A DNA stretch of 64,000 nt, from assembly GCF_003385955.1 (NCBI RefSeq), contig NZ_QRDW01000003.1:248001-312000 (forward strand), in the 5' to 3' direction. The DNA is from Aestuariispira insulae. Lineage in GTDB: Bacteria; Pseudomonadota; Alphaproteobacteria; UBA8366; Aestuariispiraceae. Position numbers and translations under genes: made by a program. Below, piece by piece: positions 17,728 to 25,703 of the stretch; position 1 is the stretch's first letter; each line of letters begins with the position of its first letter. The notes beneath the pieces were generated by a model. That model was not told the DNA's origin. It saw nothing but the letters and a program-made list of their open reading frames with translations, and did not search any database.

Positions 17728-18144
17728 CTATTGCTGATAGTGGCGCGGTCCTGTTCCATGTCGCGCCGGCGGTTTGTCCTTGCCTGGTATCAGACAAAGC
17801 AGAAGCAGGAACAAGGTTCCGATGATTGGGATTGGCGGCAGAAAGGCCAGCCAGGTCGACCACCGCAGATCATTGAGACGCTTAACATTCCATTGACCCT
17901 GGAACCACAATATTCCCACCATCAGGATATAGGCGAAAACCAGTCCCGTTATATAGAGCCCCGTCCCCCAGCGGTAGAGGTTAAAGCCATCGGCCAGCCA
18001 CATGGCCAGATAGTAGAAGGGCGTTACCAACAGACCGCAGAGGAAATATTCCAGGCGACCCATGGTTTCCTGTGGCCGGACGCGGCTCATGGCATAGAGA
18101 TAGGTGGTTATCAGGCCGCCAATAAGAAGTACATTAATGATCAT
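17728..18144 (-). CDS. DUF805-like membrane protein, second of a tandem pair
   Basis: A 138-residue protein with about four membrane segments and the DUF805-type ending RLNDLRWSTWLAFLPPIPIIG then LLLLCLIPGK. Its upstream neighbour ends the same way, so the pair look like diverged duplicates. The start is the ATG at 18144, one base after the neighbour's stop codon; a longer frame to 18201 would lie wholly within that gene. Function is unknown. The two genes follow murJ with almost no spacing and form an apparent operon with it. Confidence 0.72.
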   Translation of the reverse strand: MIINVLLIGGLITTYLYAMSRVRPQETMGRLEYFLCGLLVTPFYYLAMWLADGFNLYRWGTGLYITGLVFAYILMVGILWFQGQWNVKRLNDLRWSTWLAFLPPIPIIGTLFLLLLCLIPGKDKPPARHGTGPRHYQQ

Positions 18145-18145
18145 T

Positions 18146-18580
18146 TTATTGGGCGATGCGCTGGCGCATCTCTTCCACTTTTCTTTTGTTTTCTTCGCCA
18201 ACCGTTCCGGTACGCCGGGATGATTGCTGTTCCTTTCCTGGCTTGAATAGCAGGATCAGGGATATGATCGTGCCAACCAGCGGAATGGGCAAAGTGAGCG
18301 CCATGCCCCGGGACCAGCCCAGATGGTTCATGCGCATGACGCTCCATCGGCTGCTGAAAAAGACGAGTAAAACTATCACCGCAAGTCCGAAATAAGCCAT
18401 AGAGAGGCTGCTTGCCAGAAAGCCTCGAGGCTGAAGGCCCTGGTCGATTAGGATGAAGACAAGAACACTGGGCAGGATCCGCAACGCATAATCGCCCCGG
18501 TTCAGAATTGTTTCCTTGTTGGTTATGAAAATTGGCACGATTACGGCCAGGACGACCATTCCGATGAATGCGAATAGCAT
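18146..18580 (-). CDS. DUF805-like membrane protein, first of a tandem pair
   Basis: A 144-residue hydrophobic protein with three to four membrane segments, ending RMNHLGWSRGMALTLPIPLVG then LILLFKPGK. This is the R-x-x-x-L-G-W-S and F-x-P-G signature of DUF805 proteins. A charged cytoplasmic tail (GEENKRKVEEMRQRIAQ) follows. It starts three bases after murJ. Both DUF805-like genes have no known activity; membrane location is the only safe inference. Confidence 0.75.
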   Translation of the reverse strand: MLFAFIGMVVLAVIVPIFITNKETILNRGDYALRILPSVLVFILIDQGLQPRGFLASSLSMAYFGLAVIVLLVFFSSRWSVMRMNHLGWSRGMALTLPIPLVGTIISLILLFKPGKEQQSSRRTGTVGEENKRKVEEMRQRIAQ

Positions 18581-18583
18581 AAC

Positions 18584-20140
18584 TTAATTTTTCCCCCGTT
18601 TTAACATGCCCTTGACCTCGCGAAGATCGGCAGCCCCCAAGATTTGCGCCGTGACAAGATAAAGCAGCCCGCCCCCGGCAACAAGGCCAGTAAGGCTGGC
18701 GAGGCGCAGCAGGAAATCCGCACCCTGCAGCCAGCCGGAAATCAAGCCGGTTGCGAAATAGAGCGCTGCCCCCATGAGGCCGGCGGCCACGGTCAGGCGC
18801 GGCAAGATCCTCTTCAGCCGTTGATCCAACTGAAAATGGCCGCGCCGGACCAGGATGACTGCCAGGGCGATGGTATTGGCCCAGGCAGTGACGGCAACGG
18901 CCAACGCGATGCCGACATGGGCCAGGAACTGCATCAGAATGACGGCCAGCGCGATATTCAGGGCGACATTGATCATCGCGACCCGCACCGGCGTCCTGGT
19001 ATCTTCCCGGGCGAAAAAGCCCGGGCTGAGTGCCTTGATCAGGACATAGGCGGGAAGGCCGATCGCATAGGCGCGCAGTGCGTCCGCGGTTGCGACGGAG
19101 GTTGCGGCGTCAAATTCGCCCCGTTCAAACAGGACCGTGACAATGGGCCAGGGCATGGCGATCAACGCAACGGCCGCTGGTACGGTCAAAAACAGGGACA
19201 ATTCCAGCGCACGGTTCATGGAATGGTTGGCGGCCCCGGTTTCACCGGCCTTTAGTTGACGGGTCAGCAGCGGCAACAACGCGATTCCCACCGCCACCCC
19301 AACCACACCAAGCGGCAGCTGATTAATCCGGTCGGCATAATACAGGAAAGAGACGGATCCCTCGCGCAACAGCGAGGCCAGCATGTCCCCGATCAAGACA
19401 TTGATCTGGATGACACCGGCACCGAGCACACCTGGTGCCATCAGTATCAGCAGGCGTTTGACCCCCGGTGTCAGGCGCGGGCGCGGCAGGCGCACCATGA
19501 CCCCGGCCTTGTGGCAGGCCCGGGCCAGGAATAGGAACTGGATCGCGCCAGCGATGGTGACACCGACCGCCATGGCATGGCCCGGCAGGGATACGACATC
19601 CAGGCTGATCAAGCTCAGGGTTGTGATCATCACCACATTCAAAAGAACTGGTGCGGCTGCCGCATGGGCGAATTTGCCAACCGAATTCAGCATGCCGGAA
19701 AATTGCGCGCACAAGACCATGAACAGGAGATAAGGAAAGGTGATCTGGGCGAGGGCGACGGTGAGGGTGAACTTTTCCTGGTCGTCAACAAATCCGGGGG
19801 CCACCGCCTGCATGATCCAGGGCATGGCCGCCAGACAGACGATGGTAAAAAACAGCATGAATGTGACCAGGATCGCGGCCACCTCCCCGCCAAAACGGCG
19901 GGCTTCCGCTATCCCGTCTGCCTCCACCCGGCCGGCATAGAGTGGCACGAATGCGGCATTCATGGCCCCTTCGCCAAACAGGCGCCGGAACAGGTTCGGG
20001 AATTTGAAAGCCATGAAAAAGGCGTCGGCAACCATGCCGGCACCGACCACATTGGCGATCATCACATCGCGTATGAAGCCAAGCACGCGGCTCATCATGG
20101 TCCAGCCACCCACCGTGGCCACCGAACGCAACAAGGACAT
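18584..20140 (-). CDS. murJ: Lipid II flippase MurJ
   Basis: Multi-drug/oligosaccharidyl-lipid/polysaccharide family protein that moves lipid II across the inner membrane for peptidoglycan synthesis. At 518 residues with about 14 membrane segments, it has family motifs at the N-terminus: SRVLGFIRDVMIANVVG and ADAFFMAFKFPNLFRRLFGEGAMNAAFVPLY. A conserved region FYADRINQLPLGV (here YYADRINQLPLGVVGVAVG) lies mid-protein. Two DUF805-like genes follow directly. Its start region diverges from an EI24-type gene, with about 180 bases between. Confidence 0.96.
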   Translation of the reverse strand: MSLLRSVATVGGWTMMSRVLGFIRDVMIANVVGAGMVADAFFMAFKFPNLFRRLFGEGAMNAAFVPLYAGRVEADGIAEARRFGGEVAAILVTFMLFFTIVCLAAMPWIMQAVAPGFVDDQEKFTLTVALAQITFPYLLFMVLCAQFSGMLNSVGKFAHAAAAPVLLNVVMITTLSLISLDVVSLPGHAMAVGVTIAGAIQFLFLARACHKAGVMVRLPRPRLTPGVKRLLILMAPGVLGAGVIQINVLIGDMLASLLREGSVSFLYYADRINQLPLGVVGVAVGIALLPLLTRQLKAGETGAANHSMNRALELSLFLTVPAAVALIAMPWPIVTVLFERGEFDAATSVATADALRAYAIGLPAYVLIKALSPGFFAREDTRTPVRVAMINVALNIALAVILMQFLAHVGIALAVAVTAWANTIALAVILVRRGHFQLDQRLKRILPRLTVAAGLMGAALYFATGLISGWLQGADFLLRLASLTGLVAGGGLLYLVTAQILGAADLREVKGMLKRGKN

Positions 20141-20255
20141 GGACTGCTAAAACCCCGTTATGGAACTGATTTCCACTCTTATTAGCGGATCATTGGGGGG
20201 AAAAGAAGGCGCGATTGGCAAGGCAGGGCAAATTTGTAACCTTTGTTATCCCTGC

Positions 20256-20284
20256 TTGAAGCAACGGGGCGCGGGCATTACATA
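20256..20284 (+). promoter_or_regulatory. Candidate promoter for the EI24/lipoprotein operon
   Basis: TTGAAG (20256-20261), a 17-base spacer and TACATA (20279-20284) lie about 40 bases before the ATG of the EI24-type gene. The -10 element is poor, so the assignment is tentative. The same 180-base interval must also hold the murJ promoter on the other strand; I see no clear candidate for it. Confidence 0.35.
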
Positions 20285-20324
20285 GTCTAAGGATTGCAGA
20301 ATTAATACGGGTGAGGATGACAGA

Positions 20325-21083
20325 ATGATCGGCGCGATTGGCAAAGCCATCGGACAATTGGGTGACCCCAGGATGCGCAGCGTCTTTTTGAAGGGCATAT
20401 TGGGCGCAATCGCGGCCTTTATCGTGATCTTTTCGGTTGCCTATTACCTGTTGGGCCATGTGATCTGGGCCGACGTGCCGGTGATTGGCTGGCTGATGGA
20501 ATGGATGGGTGTTGGATTTGACGTTCTGTCCGGTTTTCTGTTGGGCGGTACGGTGCTTGCGATCACCTATTTCCTGTTCCCGCCGGTTATGGTCGCGATC
20601 ATGGGGATCTTCCTGGAGGAAGTCTGCGAGGCGGTTGAACAGAAACATTACCGCAACCTGGGGGAAACACGTTTCATCCCGGTGACAGAAAACATTATCA
20701 ATGCACTTAAATTCCTGGGTCTTGTGATTGTTATCAACTTGCTCGCACTGCCTTTCTATCTGGCCACCTGGTGGATCGCGGGTTTGGGTTTTGTGCTCTA
20801 TTACCTGATTAACGGCTATTTGTTCGGGCGTGAATATTTCGAACTGGTGGCTCATCGTCGTCTGGATCCGAAAACGGCGCGCGGACTGCGCCGGTCCAAC
20901 CGTGGCAGTCTGATGCTGTTCGGTTTTGCCGCAGCTTTCGGCATGACCGTGCCGATCCTGAACCTATTTGTGCCGATCATCGCAGCCGCAGCCATGGTCC
21001 ATATCTTCATGAAGATTGGCGAGCGTTCCTCCTTGACGGGTGCAACCGGGCCGATGATCAAATCGGAAACCACCTTTCCATGA
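20325..21083 (+). CDS. EI24/CysZ-type membrane protein
   Basis: A 252-residue inner-membrane protein with about six membrane segments. NGYLFGREYFELVAHRRLDPKTARGLRRSNRG is cut here to its key part: the NGYLxGREYFE motif (about residue 163) is diagnostic of the EI24 domain family, which includes the sulfate permease-like CysZ. No sulfur-assimilation genes are near, so sulfate transport is not supported. GTGAGGATGACAG precedes the ATG. The lipoprotein gene overlaps its stop by four bases. Confidence 0.82.
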   Translation: MIGAIGKAIGQLGDPRMRSVFLKGILGAIAAFIVIFSVAYYLLGHVIWADVPVIGWLMEWMGVGFDVLSGFLLGGTVLAITYFLFPPVMVAIMGIFLEEVCEAVEQKHYRNLGETRFIPVTENIINALKFLGLVIVINLLALPFYLATWWIAGLGFVLYYLINGYLFGREYFELVAHRRLDPKTARGLRRSNRGSLMLFGFAAAFGMTVPILNLFVPIIAAAAMVHIFMKIGERSSLTGATGPMIKSETTFP

Positions 21084-21544
21084 AGGCTTGGCGTCTCATC
21101 CTCACCGGCGGCATTCTCCTGTCGCTTGCGGCATGCGGTACGCCGCCGGCAAATGAGTCAGCCTTGTCGGTGGCAACCCCCGCCCCGCAGGATGTAAAGA
21201 CAGAGGAGAAAAAGACCAAAACAACGGCCCTGCCGTCTCCGGCGCCGGTGCAACCGGCGGCACCAGAGCCGGTCAATGACAACCCGATGCAATTCATGGA
21301 TATGTCGACCCGTCAGCTTTCCGAAGCGGTGGGGCGGCCACATATGGTGCGCCGGGATGGTCCGGCCGAGGTTTGGCAATATCGCGGGGACGGCTGTGTC
21401 CTGGATCTGTTCTTGTATGATCAGGAAAACGAACTGCAGGTTAAACATGTGGATCTGCGCAGTCAAAGCCTGGCCGATGATTCCCTCAAAGCCTGTCTTG
21501 CGGACATGATCCGCAAGCGGAACCATACCAAACCGGTTGGCTGA
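21080..21544 (+). CDS. Predicted lipoprotein of unknown function
   Basis: A 154-residue lipoprotein: the signal peptide ends in the lipobox LAAC, with the lipidated cysteine at residue 19. A proline/alanine-rich linker (about residues 20-65) precedes a small domain. The domain contains FMDMSTRQLSEAVGRPHMVR, then EVWQYRGDGCVLDLFLYD, a pattern seen in outer-membrane-assembly-like (SmpA/OmlA-related) small lipoproteins. That link is a guess. Translation is coupled to the EI24 gene by an ATGA overlap. It converges on the unknown operon, with four bases between. Confidence 0.82.
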   Translation: MKAWRLILTGGILLSLAACGTPPANESALSVATPAPQDVKTEEKKTKTTALPSPAPVQPAAPEPVNDNPMQFMDMSTRQLSEAVGRPHMVRRDGPAEVWQYRGDGCVLDLFLYDQENELQVKHVDLRSQSLADDSLKACLADMIRKRNHTKPVG

Positions 21545-21548
21545 TCAT

Positions 21549-22955
21549 TCAGCGGCTTGCGGCGTCCAGGGCGAGCATGCCGCGCTTGCGCAGCATATCC
21601 GCTTCATCGGGGTTTTCCATGACCTCTACCAGCCGGACTGCGATGCAGAGGAATGCGAAGGCAATTGCGCGTTTGTCTGCCGGTGCATTGGGTAGCGCCT
21701 TTAACAGACCGTCGGCATATTTTTCCAGTTCCTTGCGGATCTCACTCACCTTGGCGCTGCAATCGCCTTTCAAACCGATCTTGTCGGCAAAAGGCAGCAT
21801 TGTACCGATCGCCTGTGCACGGTCCTCGGCCAATTCAAAGGCTCTGTCATCCGGTTCGGCGGCAAGTTTGGGAACGGTGCCGCCGCTGCGGGTTGGCAAG
21901 GCTTTCATCACCACTTTGCGAGCATCGCGCAATAAGCGCCGTTCCAGCTCTTCTGAAACTCTTTGTCGACAATTATGCATGCGTTTGCCCCATTCGCCAT
22001 TGCGCTTGATTGGTATGGCTTCCACGATGGTGCGGAATCCCTCGGCAAAATAGCGGACCTTGGGAATGATATCCTCGTCGGTCAGGCTGGGGATCTGGGC
22101 AGCTTCGATAACGGCTTGCGCGTCTGCTTCCAGGGCGCTGAAGACAATATTGCCGGGGACGGCCAGGTCAGTACGCTGGATTTTGATATCGTCTGCGCCC
22201 CGGGTGACGGTCTTGATTACATTCATGATCGGAAACGGTCTTAGCAATCGTCCGGCCAACGCCAGAAGAAGCACCATGGCATCGGGTGGATTAATCGCTT
22301 CCGCCGCGGCATAAGCTTCGCTGGCCATGAACAGTTGATCCTTGCTAAAGCCAACCATGGGGTTGGGCGGTAGTTTGGCCTTCAGTTTTTCCAGTGGTTC
22401 CGCGATCCGCAGACAGGCAGCCATCAGGCGGACATCGGTTAAAATGTCATCTCCGCCCAGTTTCTTTGCCAATGCGGCATTGGCTTTTTCATCATTGCCA
22501 ATGGTGTTCAGGCCATCGGTCAATGCCTTGGCCCCGATTGTCCAAAGCGTGTGGGAGAGGTCCTTGATGCCCGCATCATCACCGGCGTGCTCTGCTTCGA
22601 TATAACGGGCACAGGCATCTTCGATCTGGGGGCCGGCCAAATCTCCGGTCATCCATTTCCACATCGGTATGATGCTGCTGCGATCAATCTGGCCATCCGG
22701 TCTTGGTGACGGTTTTCCACTGACCAGCATATCCTCAAACGGCAGGCAAAAGGCCCGTTGGGGAATAAGCGCACGCGGTGCGCGGATAAGCGCTAGGGAG
22801 GGCCTTAAAAGTGCCATGATGGCATTATGTGGCAGTCCAAGCTTATTGCTGTTCCGGTCCAGTTCGACTGTGGCTGCCAGCTTGCGCAACTCTTTTTCCG
22901 GCAGGGATTCAATAAAGGCCAGGACCTGGGCGGTTTTATCATCCATAACTCTCAC
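21549..22955 (-). CDS. Unknown protein, 468 residues, second gene of an unknown pair
   Basis: I do not recognise this protein. It is largely helical and soluble by eye, with no signal peptide or membrane segment. It opens with MDDKTAQVLAFIESLPEKEL, and a middle region has DAMVLLLALAGRLLRPFPIMN. A charged region ERRLLRDARKVVMKALPTR follows, then EELEKYADGL-like helices near the end. It overlaps the upstream gene by four bases (ATG/TGA style), so the two products are probably made in fixed ratio and may interact. No nuclease, ATPase or protease motif was found. Confidence 0.78.
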   Translation of the reverse strand: MRVMDDKTAQVLAFIESLPEKELRKLAATVELDRNSNKLGLPHNAIMALLRPSLALIRAPRALIPQRAFCLPFEDMLVSGKPSPRPDGQIDRSSIIPMWKWMTGDLAGPQIEDACARYIEAEHAGDDAGIKDLSHTLWTIGAKALTDGLNTIGNDEKANAALAKKLGGDDILTDVRLMAACLRIAEPLEKLKAKLPPNPMVGFSKDQLFMASEAYAAAEAINPPDAMVLLLALAGRLLRPFPIMNVIKTVTRGADDIKIQRTDLAVPGNIVFSALEADAQAVIEAAQIPSLTDEDIIPKVRYFAEGFRTIVEAIPIKRNGEWGKRMHNCRQRVSEELERRLLRDARKVVMKALPTRSGGTVPKLAAEPDDRAFELAEDRAQAIGTMLPFADKIGLKGDCSAKVSEIRKELEKYADGLLKALPNAPADKRAIAFAFLCIAVRLVEVMENPDEADMLRKRGMLALDAASR

Positions 22956-23779
22956 CCTAATGGCCGCATATTACGGGAAAGCAGGGATTTGGTGTCGCTA
23001 TCCAAATCCTCCAGCAGGGGCGAACGCCTCAGCCATCGCATTTGGACTGTCGCTAATTCCTCCCAGAAAGGGCGATCGGCACCCGCCAGGTCTGCCGGGA
23101 CCAGAGGGATATAGAGGAAAAAACCGGTTAGGGCTTCGCGCTGTTGATAAAATTCGCCCTTTTGGGCATTTTTCCAGCGGGTGATGATACGTGGCCAGCC
23201 ATCAACCAGATAGATGAGGTCGCTATGGGCGTCTCCCGCCCCTTCTTTCAGGCATTTTTCCAGTAACGGTTCGGCCAGTTTGACGGTATTCCGCAGGGCC
23301 AATGACGTGCGTTGTGCCAATTCCGCAGCATCGACCGGTTCATGGATCAGCCAGCGCCGCAGATCGTCGGCCAGAGCCCGCAGTTCTTCCAGCAGGGCCT
23401 TTAGGGAAGTAGGCTCCGTCCCGGTTATGGGATCGGTCTCTTCTCCGGCTTGTTCGGCCCGGCGCTGGCGCATGGATCGGGCCCCGCGCAGGCCGGTCAA
23501 TTCGACATTCACGATAATTTCCTGGACGGTCTCCGGATCGGGATCACCAAAACCGGCGAGATCTTCCAGCAGGGCGCGGTCAAACACGCTCAAGGGCAGG
23601 ATGCTGCCAACTTCCGTCAGGGGTATGAGATAACAATGGCCCTGTTTTTCGAAGCTGGGCAGGGACAGGCTTAGTCCCATGGAGGTTGCGCGCAGTCTTG
23701 CAAAAGCAAAAAACGGGGTGGTCAGGGGCAACGCAATACCCCGGGTTTCCAGGCTGGACGGAAGGATGCCAACACCCAT
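22952..23779 (-). CDS. Unknown protein, 275 residues, first gene of an unknown pair
   Basis: I do not recognise this protein. The first 60 residues are hydrophobic and strand-like (GIALPLTTPFFAFARL, then HCYLIPLTEVGSILPLS). The rest is helical and charged, with a QEIIVNVELTGLRGARSMRQ segment and RRAEQAGEE, then LKALLEELRALADDLRRWL. The C-terminal part has WPRIITRWKNAQKGEFYQQ. The start is the ATG at 23779; only a distant GAGG precedes it, so a later start is possible. It begins the two-gene operon. Confidence 0.75.
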   Translation of the reverse strand: MGVGILPSSLETRGIALPLTTPFFAFARLRATSMGLSLSLPSFEKQGHCYLIPLTEVGSILPLSVFDRALLEDLAGFGDPDPETVQEIIVNVELTGLRGARSMRQRRAEQAGEETDPITGTEPTSLKALLEELRALADDLRRWLIHEPVDAAELAQRTSLALRNTVKLAEPLLEKCLKEGAGDAHSDLIYLVDGWPRIITRWKNAQKGEFYQQREALTGFFLYIPLVPADLAGADRPFWEELATVQMRWLRRSPLLEDLDSDTKSLLSRNMRPLG

Positions 23780-23945
23780 GCCGTAAGATTAACCTCGCGA
23801 AATGACTGACATTCAGGATAAATACACCCCGATATAGGCCACAAGTCTATGACGATTCGAGTTTTTCGCAAAAATTCTAAGTTTTGATTAACATGCGAAA
23901 CTGGGATCAATAGATGGCGATGGGTTTTTGGGTGGCATTGCTGGT

Positions 23946-24557
23946 TCAGCGGATAAGGCTGAGCAATGACGCGACGCCCATCGCGGCGATGATCAGGGCA
24001 CTGACCAGGTTGATGCGGGACATGATCCGATCGCCGATCCGGTGTTGGAGCCTGGCGGAAAGACCGGCCAGAAACAACCACCATAGGGCCGAGCCCAGAA
24101 ACACCCCCACAACAGTGGCGGCCTTGCCCGCCATGCCATCGGCCAGGGTAATGCCGAGGCCTGCAAATATCGCCAGAAATGAAATGATAGTTGCCGGATT
24201 GGACAGGGTGAGCAGGAAAGTGGTTAGAAAGCCGCGCGCCATATCCCGGCCACTGGCCGGTGGCGCTTCCGGGGCGGGGGTCGACCGACCGATCCGCCAG
24301 GCCAGGATCAATAGGAATATGCCCCCGATGGCCGCCCCCCAACTGCCGATACCGCCGACCATCCTGTCCAAGGAAACCAGGCTAAAGGCGGCAATGGCGC
24401 CATAGGTACCGTCCGCCGCAGCGGCCCCCATGCCACAGCTAAAACCGGCCCGGAAACCGCGGGTCAGAGATTCGCGGATGCACAAGACCCCGATCGGTCC
24501 GACCGGGGCGGCGATGGCCAAACCGATGAGAATGGATTTAAGAAAATAATACAGCAT
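23946..24557 (-). CDS. LysE/RhtB-family exporter
   Basis: A 203-residue inner-membrane protein with six segments, the plan of LysE-type amino-acid exporters. The N-terminal motif is AAPVGPIGVLCIRESLTRGFRAGFSCGMGAAAAD (key part GPIG then GxxAGxxxGxGAAxAD), and LTLSNPATIISFLAIFAGLG is the conserved fourth-segment block. The start is the ATG at 24557; an in-frame GTG at 24587 is less likely. It is divergent from an Lrp-type regulator, which classically controls such exporters in response to amino acids. Confidence 0.9.
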   Translation of the reverse strand: MLYYFLKSILIGLAIAAPVGPIGVLCIRESLTRGFRAGFSCGMGAAAADGTYGAIAAFSLVSLDRMVGGIGSWGAAIGGIFLLILAWRIGRSTPAPEAPPASGRDMARGFLTTFLLTLSNPATIISFLAIFAGLGITLADGMAGKAATVVGVFLGSALWWLFLAGLSARLQHRIGDRIMSRINLVSALIIAAMGVASLLSLIR

Positions 24558-24668
24558 GTCAATTTTTCCCGTTTGGCATTTTGCCACCCGGCAAAGATAG
24601 CAGCCCTCCTGGAAGGCTGGAATGGTGATGTTAATGTTGAATTGGAAATTTTCTTTGGTAAAATAAGG

Positions 24669-24698
24669 TATAATGGAAATAAGACATTACACATGTAA
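24669..24698 (+). promoter_or_regulatory. -10 element and palindrome before the Lrp gene
   Basis: A perfect TATAAT (24669-24674) lies 29 bases before the ATG of the Lrp-type gene, with no convincing -35. A palindrome TTACA-CA-TGTAA (24687-24698) follows, close to the start codon. Lrp proteins repress their own genes, so this could be their site. The interval is unusually AT-rich for the window and also carries the lysE promoter. Confidence 0.45.
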
Positions 24699-24703
24699 AT
24701 GAT

Positions 24704-25138
24704 ATGGATGATATTGATAAACGAATTATTAATGCTTTGCAGCGGGATGGCCGTTTGTCCTATCGGGCGTTGGCGGCGATCGTGGGACTCTCTACGCCTG
24801 CGGTGTCAGAACGTGTCCGGCGGTTGGAGGATTTGGGTATCATTCAAGGCTACACGGTCCAGATCGACCGTCGGAAGTTGGGGTGGAGCCTGACCGCCTT
24901 TGTGCGTCTGATCTGTCCGCAGGATCATTATCAGGCGGTATACCGACTTGCCCGTGATCAGCGGGAAATTCTCGAATGCCATCATGTGACCGGTGAGGAT
25001 TGTTTTGTGATCAAGCTGATGGCCCGCGATGTGGCGCATCTTGAGCAGGTGATCGAACGGTTTCACGGCATTGGGCGGTCGATTTCCTCATTGGTTTTAT
25101 CCACCGCTCAGGAAGACAAGCCGGTCAGCCCGGTATAG
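24704..25138 (+). CDS. Lrp/AsnC-family transcriptional regulator
   Basis: A 144-residue regulator. The N-terminal winged helix (residues 1-60) shows DDIDKRIINALQRDGRLSYR then LAAIVGLSTPAVSERVRRLED, the AsnC-type helix-turn-helix. The C-terminal RAM domain contains ILECHHVTGEDCFVIKLMARD and forms the amino-acid-binding oligomer. There is no clear ribosome-binding site, and the 5' leader after the -10 would be short. Divergence from the LysE exporter suggests it regulates that gene. Confidence 0.93.
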   Translation: MDDIDKRIINALQRDGRLSYRALAAIVGLSTPAVSERVRRLEDLGIIQGYTVQIDRRKLGWSLTAFVRLICPQDHYQAVYRLARDQREILECHHVTGEDCFVIKLMARDVAHLEQVIERFHGIGRSISSLVLSTAQEDKPVSPV

Positions 25139-25179
25139 CCGCCGTTTAATTCCTGCTCTCGATAGGCTAGACTGGCTCC

Positions 25180-25653
25180 ATGTTTGGAAAGCTACTGCGC
25201 CTGTTATTCATGGAAAAATCGGCCCGCGACCGTTGGGAACAGCGCAAGCAGGCGGAAAAGGCGCAAACGCGTGCGCGCAAAAAGAATGCGGCGGGCAACC
25301 AGACGAAACCGAAGAAAGCAAAGCTGGCAAAAGGGGCGGCAAAAAAGGCACCGAGTGTCACCATTCCGGAGATCCCGCGCAAAGGCGGCGGAGTGGCTGC
25401 CGATCCCAGTGAAGTGGATGTCAGCATGTTGGTTCGGCAGGCTGTTTCGGAGGCGGAACAGATATTAGATGCGGAAGATCGTGCGATTTCCCATAGCAAT
25501 CCCACTGTCGGCAACAGCCGCCGGGAATTGATCAAGGCGGCCATGGCGGTGCATCGGTCAAAACAAAGCACGCTTGATGGGCTGGATGTAAATTCCAGAG
25601 CGCGTCTGCGTGCTCTTGCAGAGGTCATGATGGGTGGTAAGATAAAGAAATAA
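25180..25653 (+). CDS. Basic protein of unknown function, 157 residues
   Basis: I do not recognise this protein. Residues about 15-60 are extremely lysine/arginine/alanine-rich (QRKQAEKAQTRARKKNAAG, then KPKKAKLAKGAAKKAPS), suggesting nucleic-acid binding or disorder. The C-terminal part (about residues 78-157) looks helical: VSMLVRQAVSEAEQILDAED, then SRRELIKAAMAVHR. There is no signal peptide. It stands 50 bases before meaB on the same strand; the link to MeaB is only positional. The start MFGKLLRLLFMEKS could also be the ATG eleven codons in. Confidence 0.72.
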   Translation: MFGKLLRLLFMEKSARDRWEQRKQAEKAQTRARKKNAAGNQTKPKKAKLAKGAAKKAPSVTIPEIPRKGGGVAADPSEVDVSMLVRQAVSEAEQILDAEDRAISHSNPTVGNSRRELIKAAMAVHRSKQSTLDGLDVNSRARLRALAEVMMGGKIKK

Positions 25654-25703
25654 AACACCTATTTCCATATGCCCTATCTTCTTATTCCGTAGAGTATTTC
25701 CCA

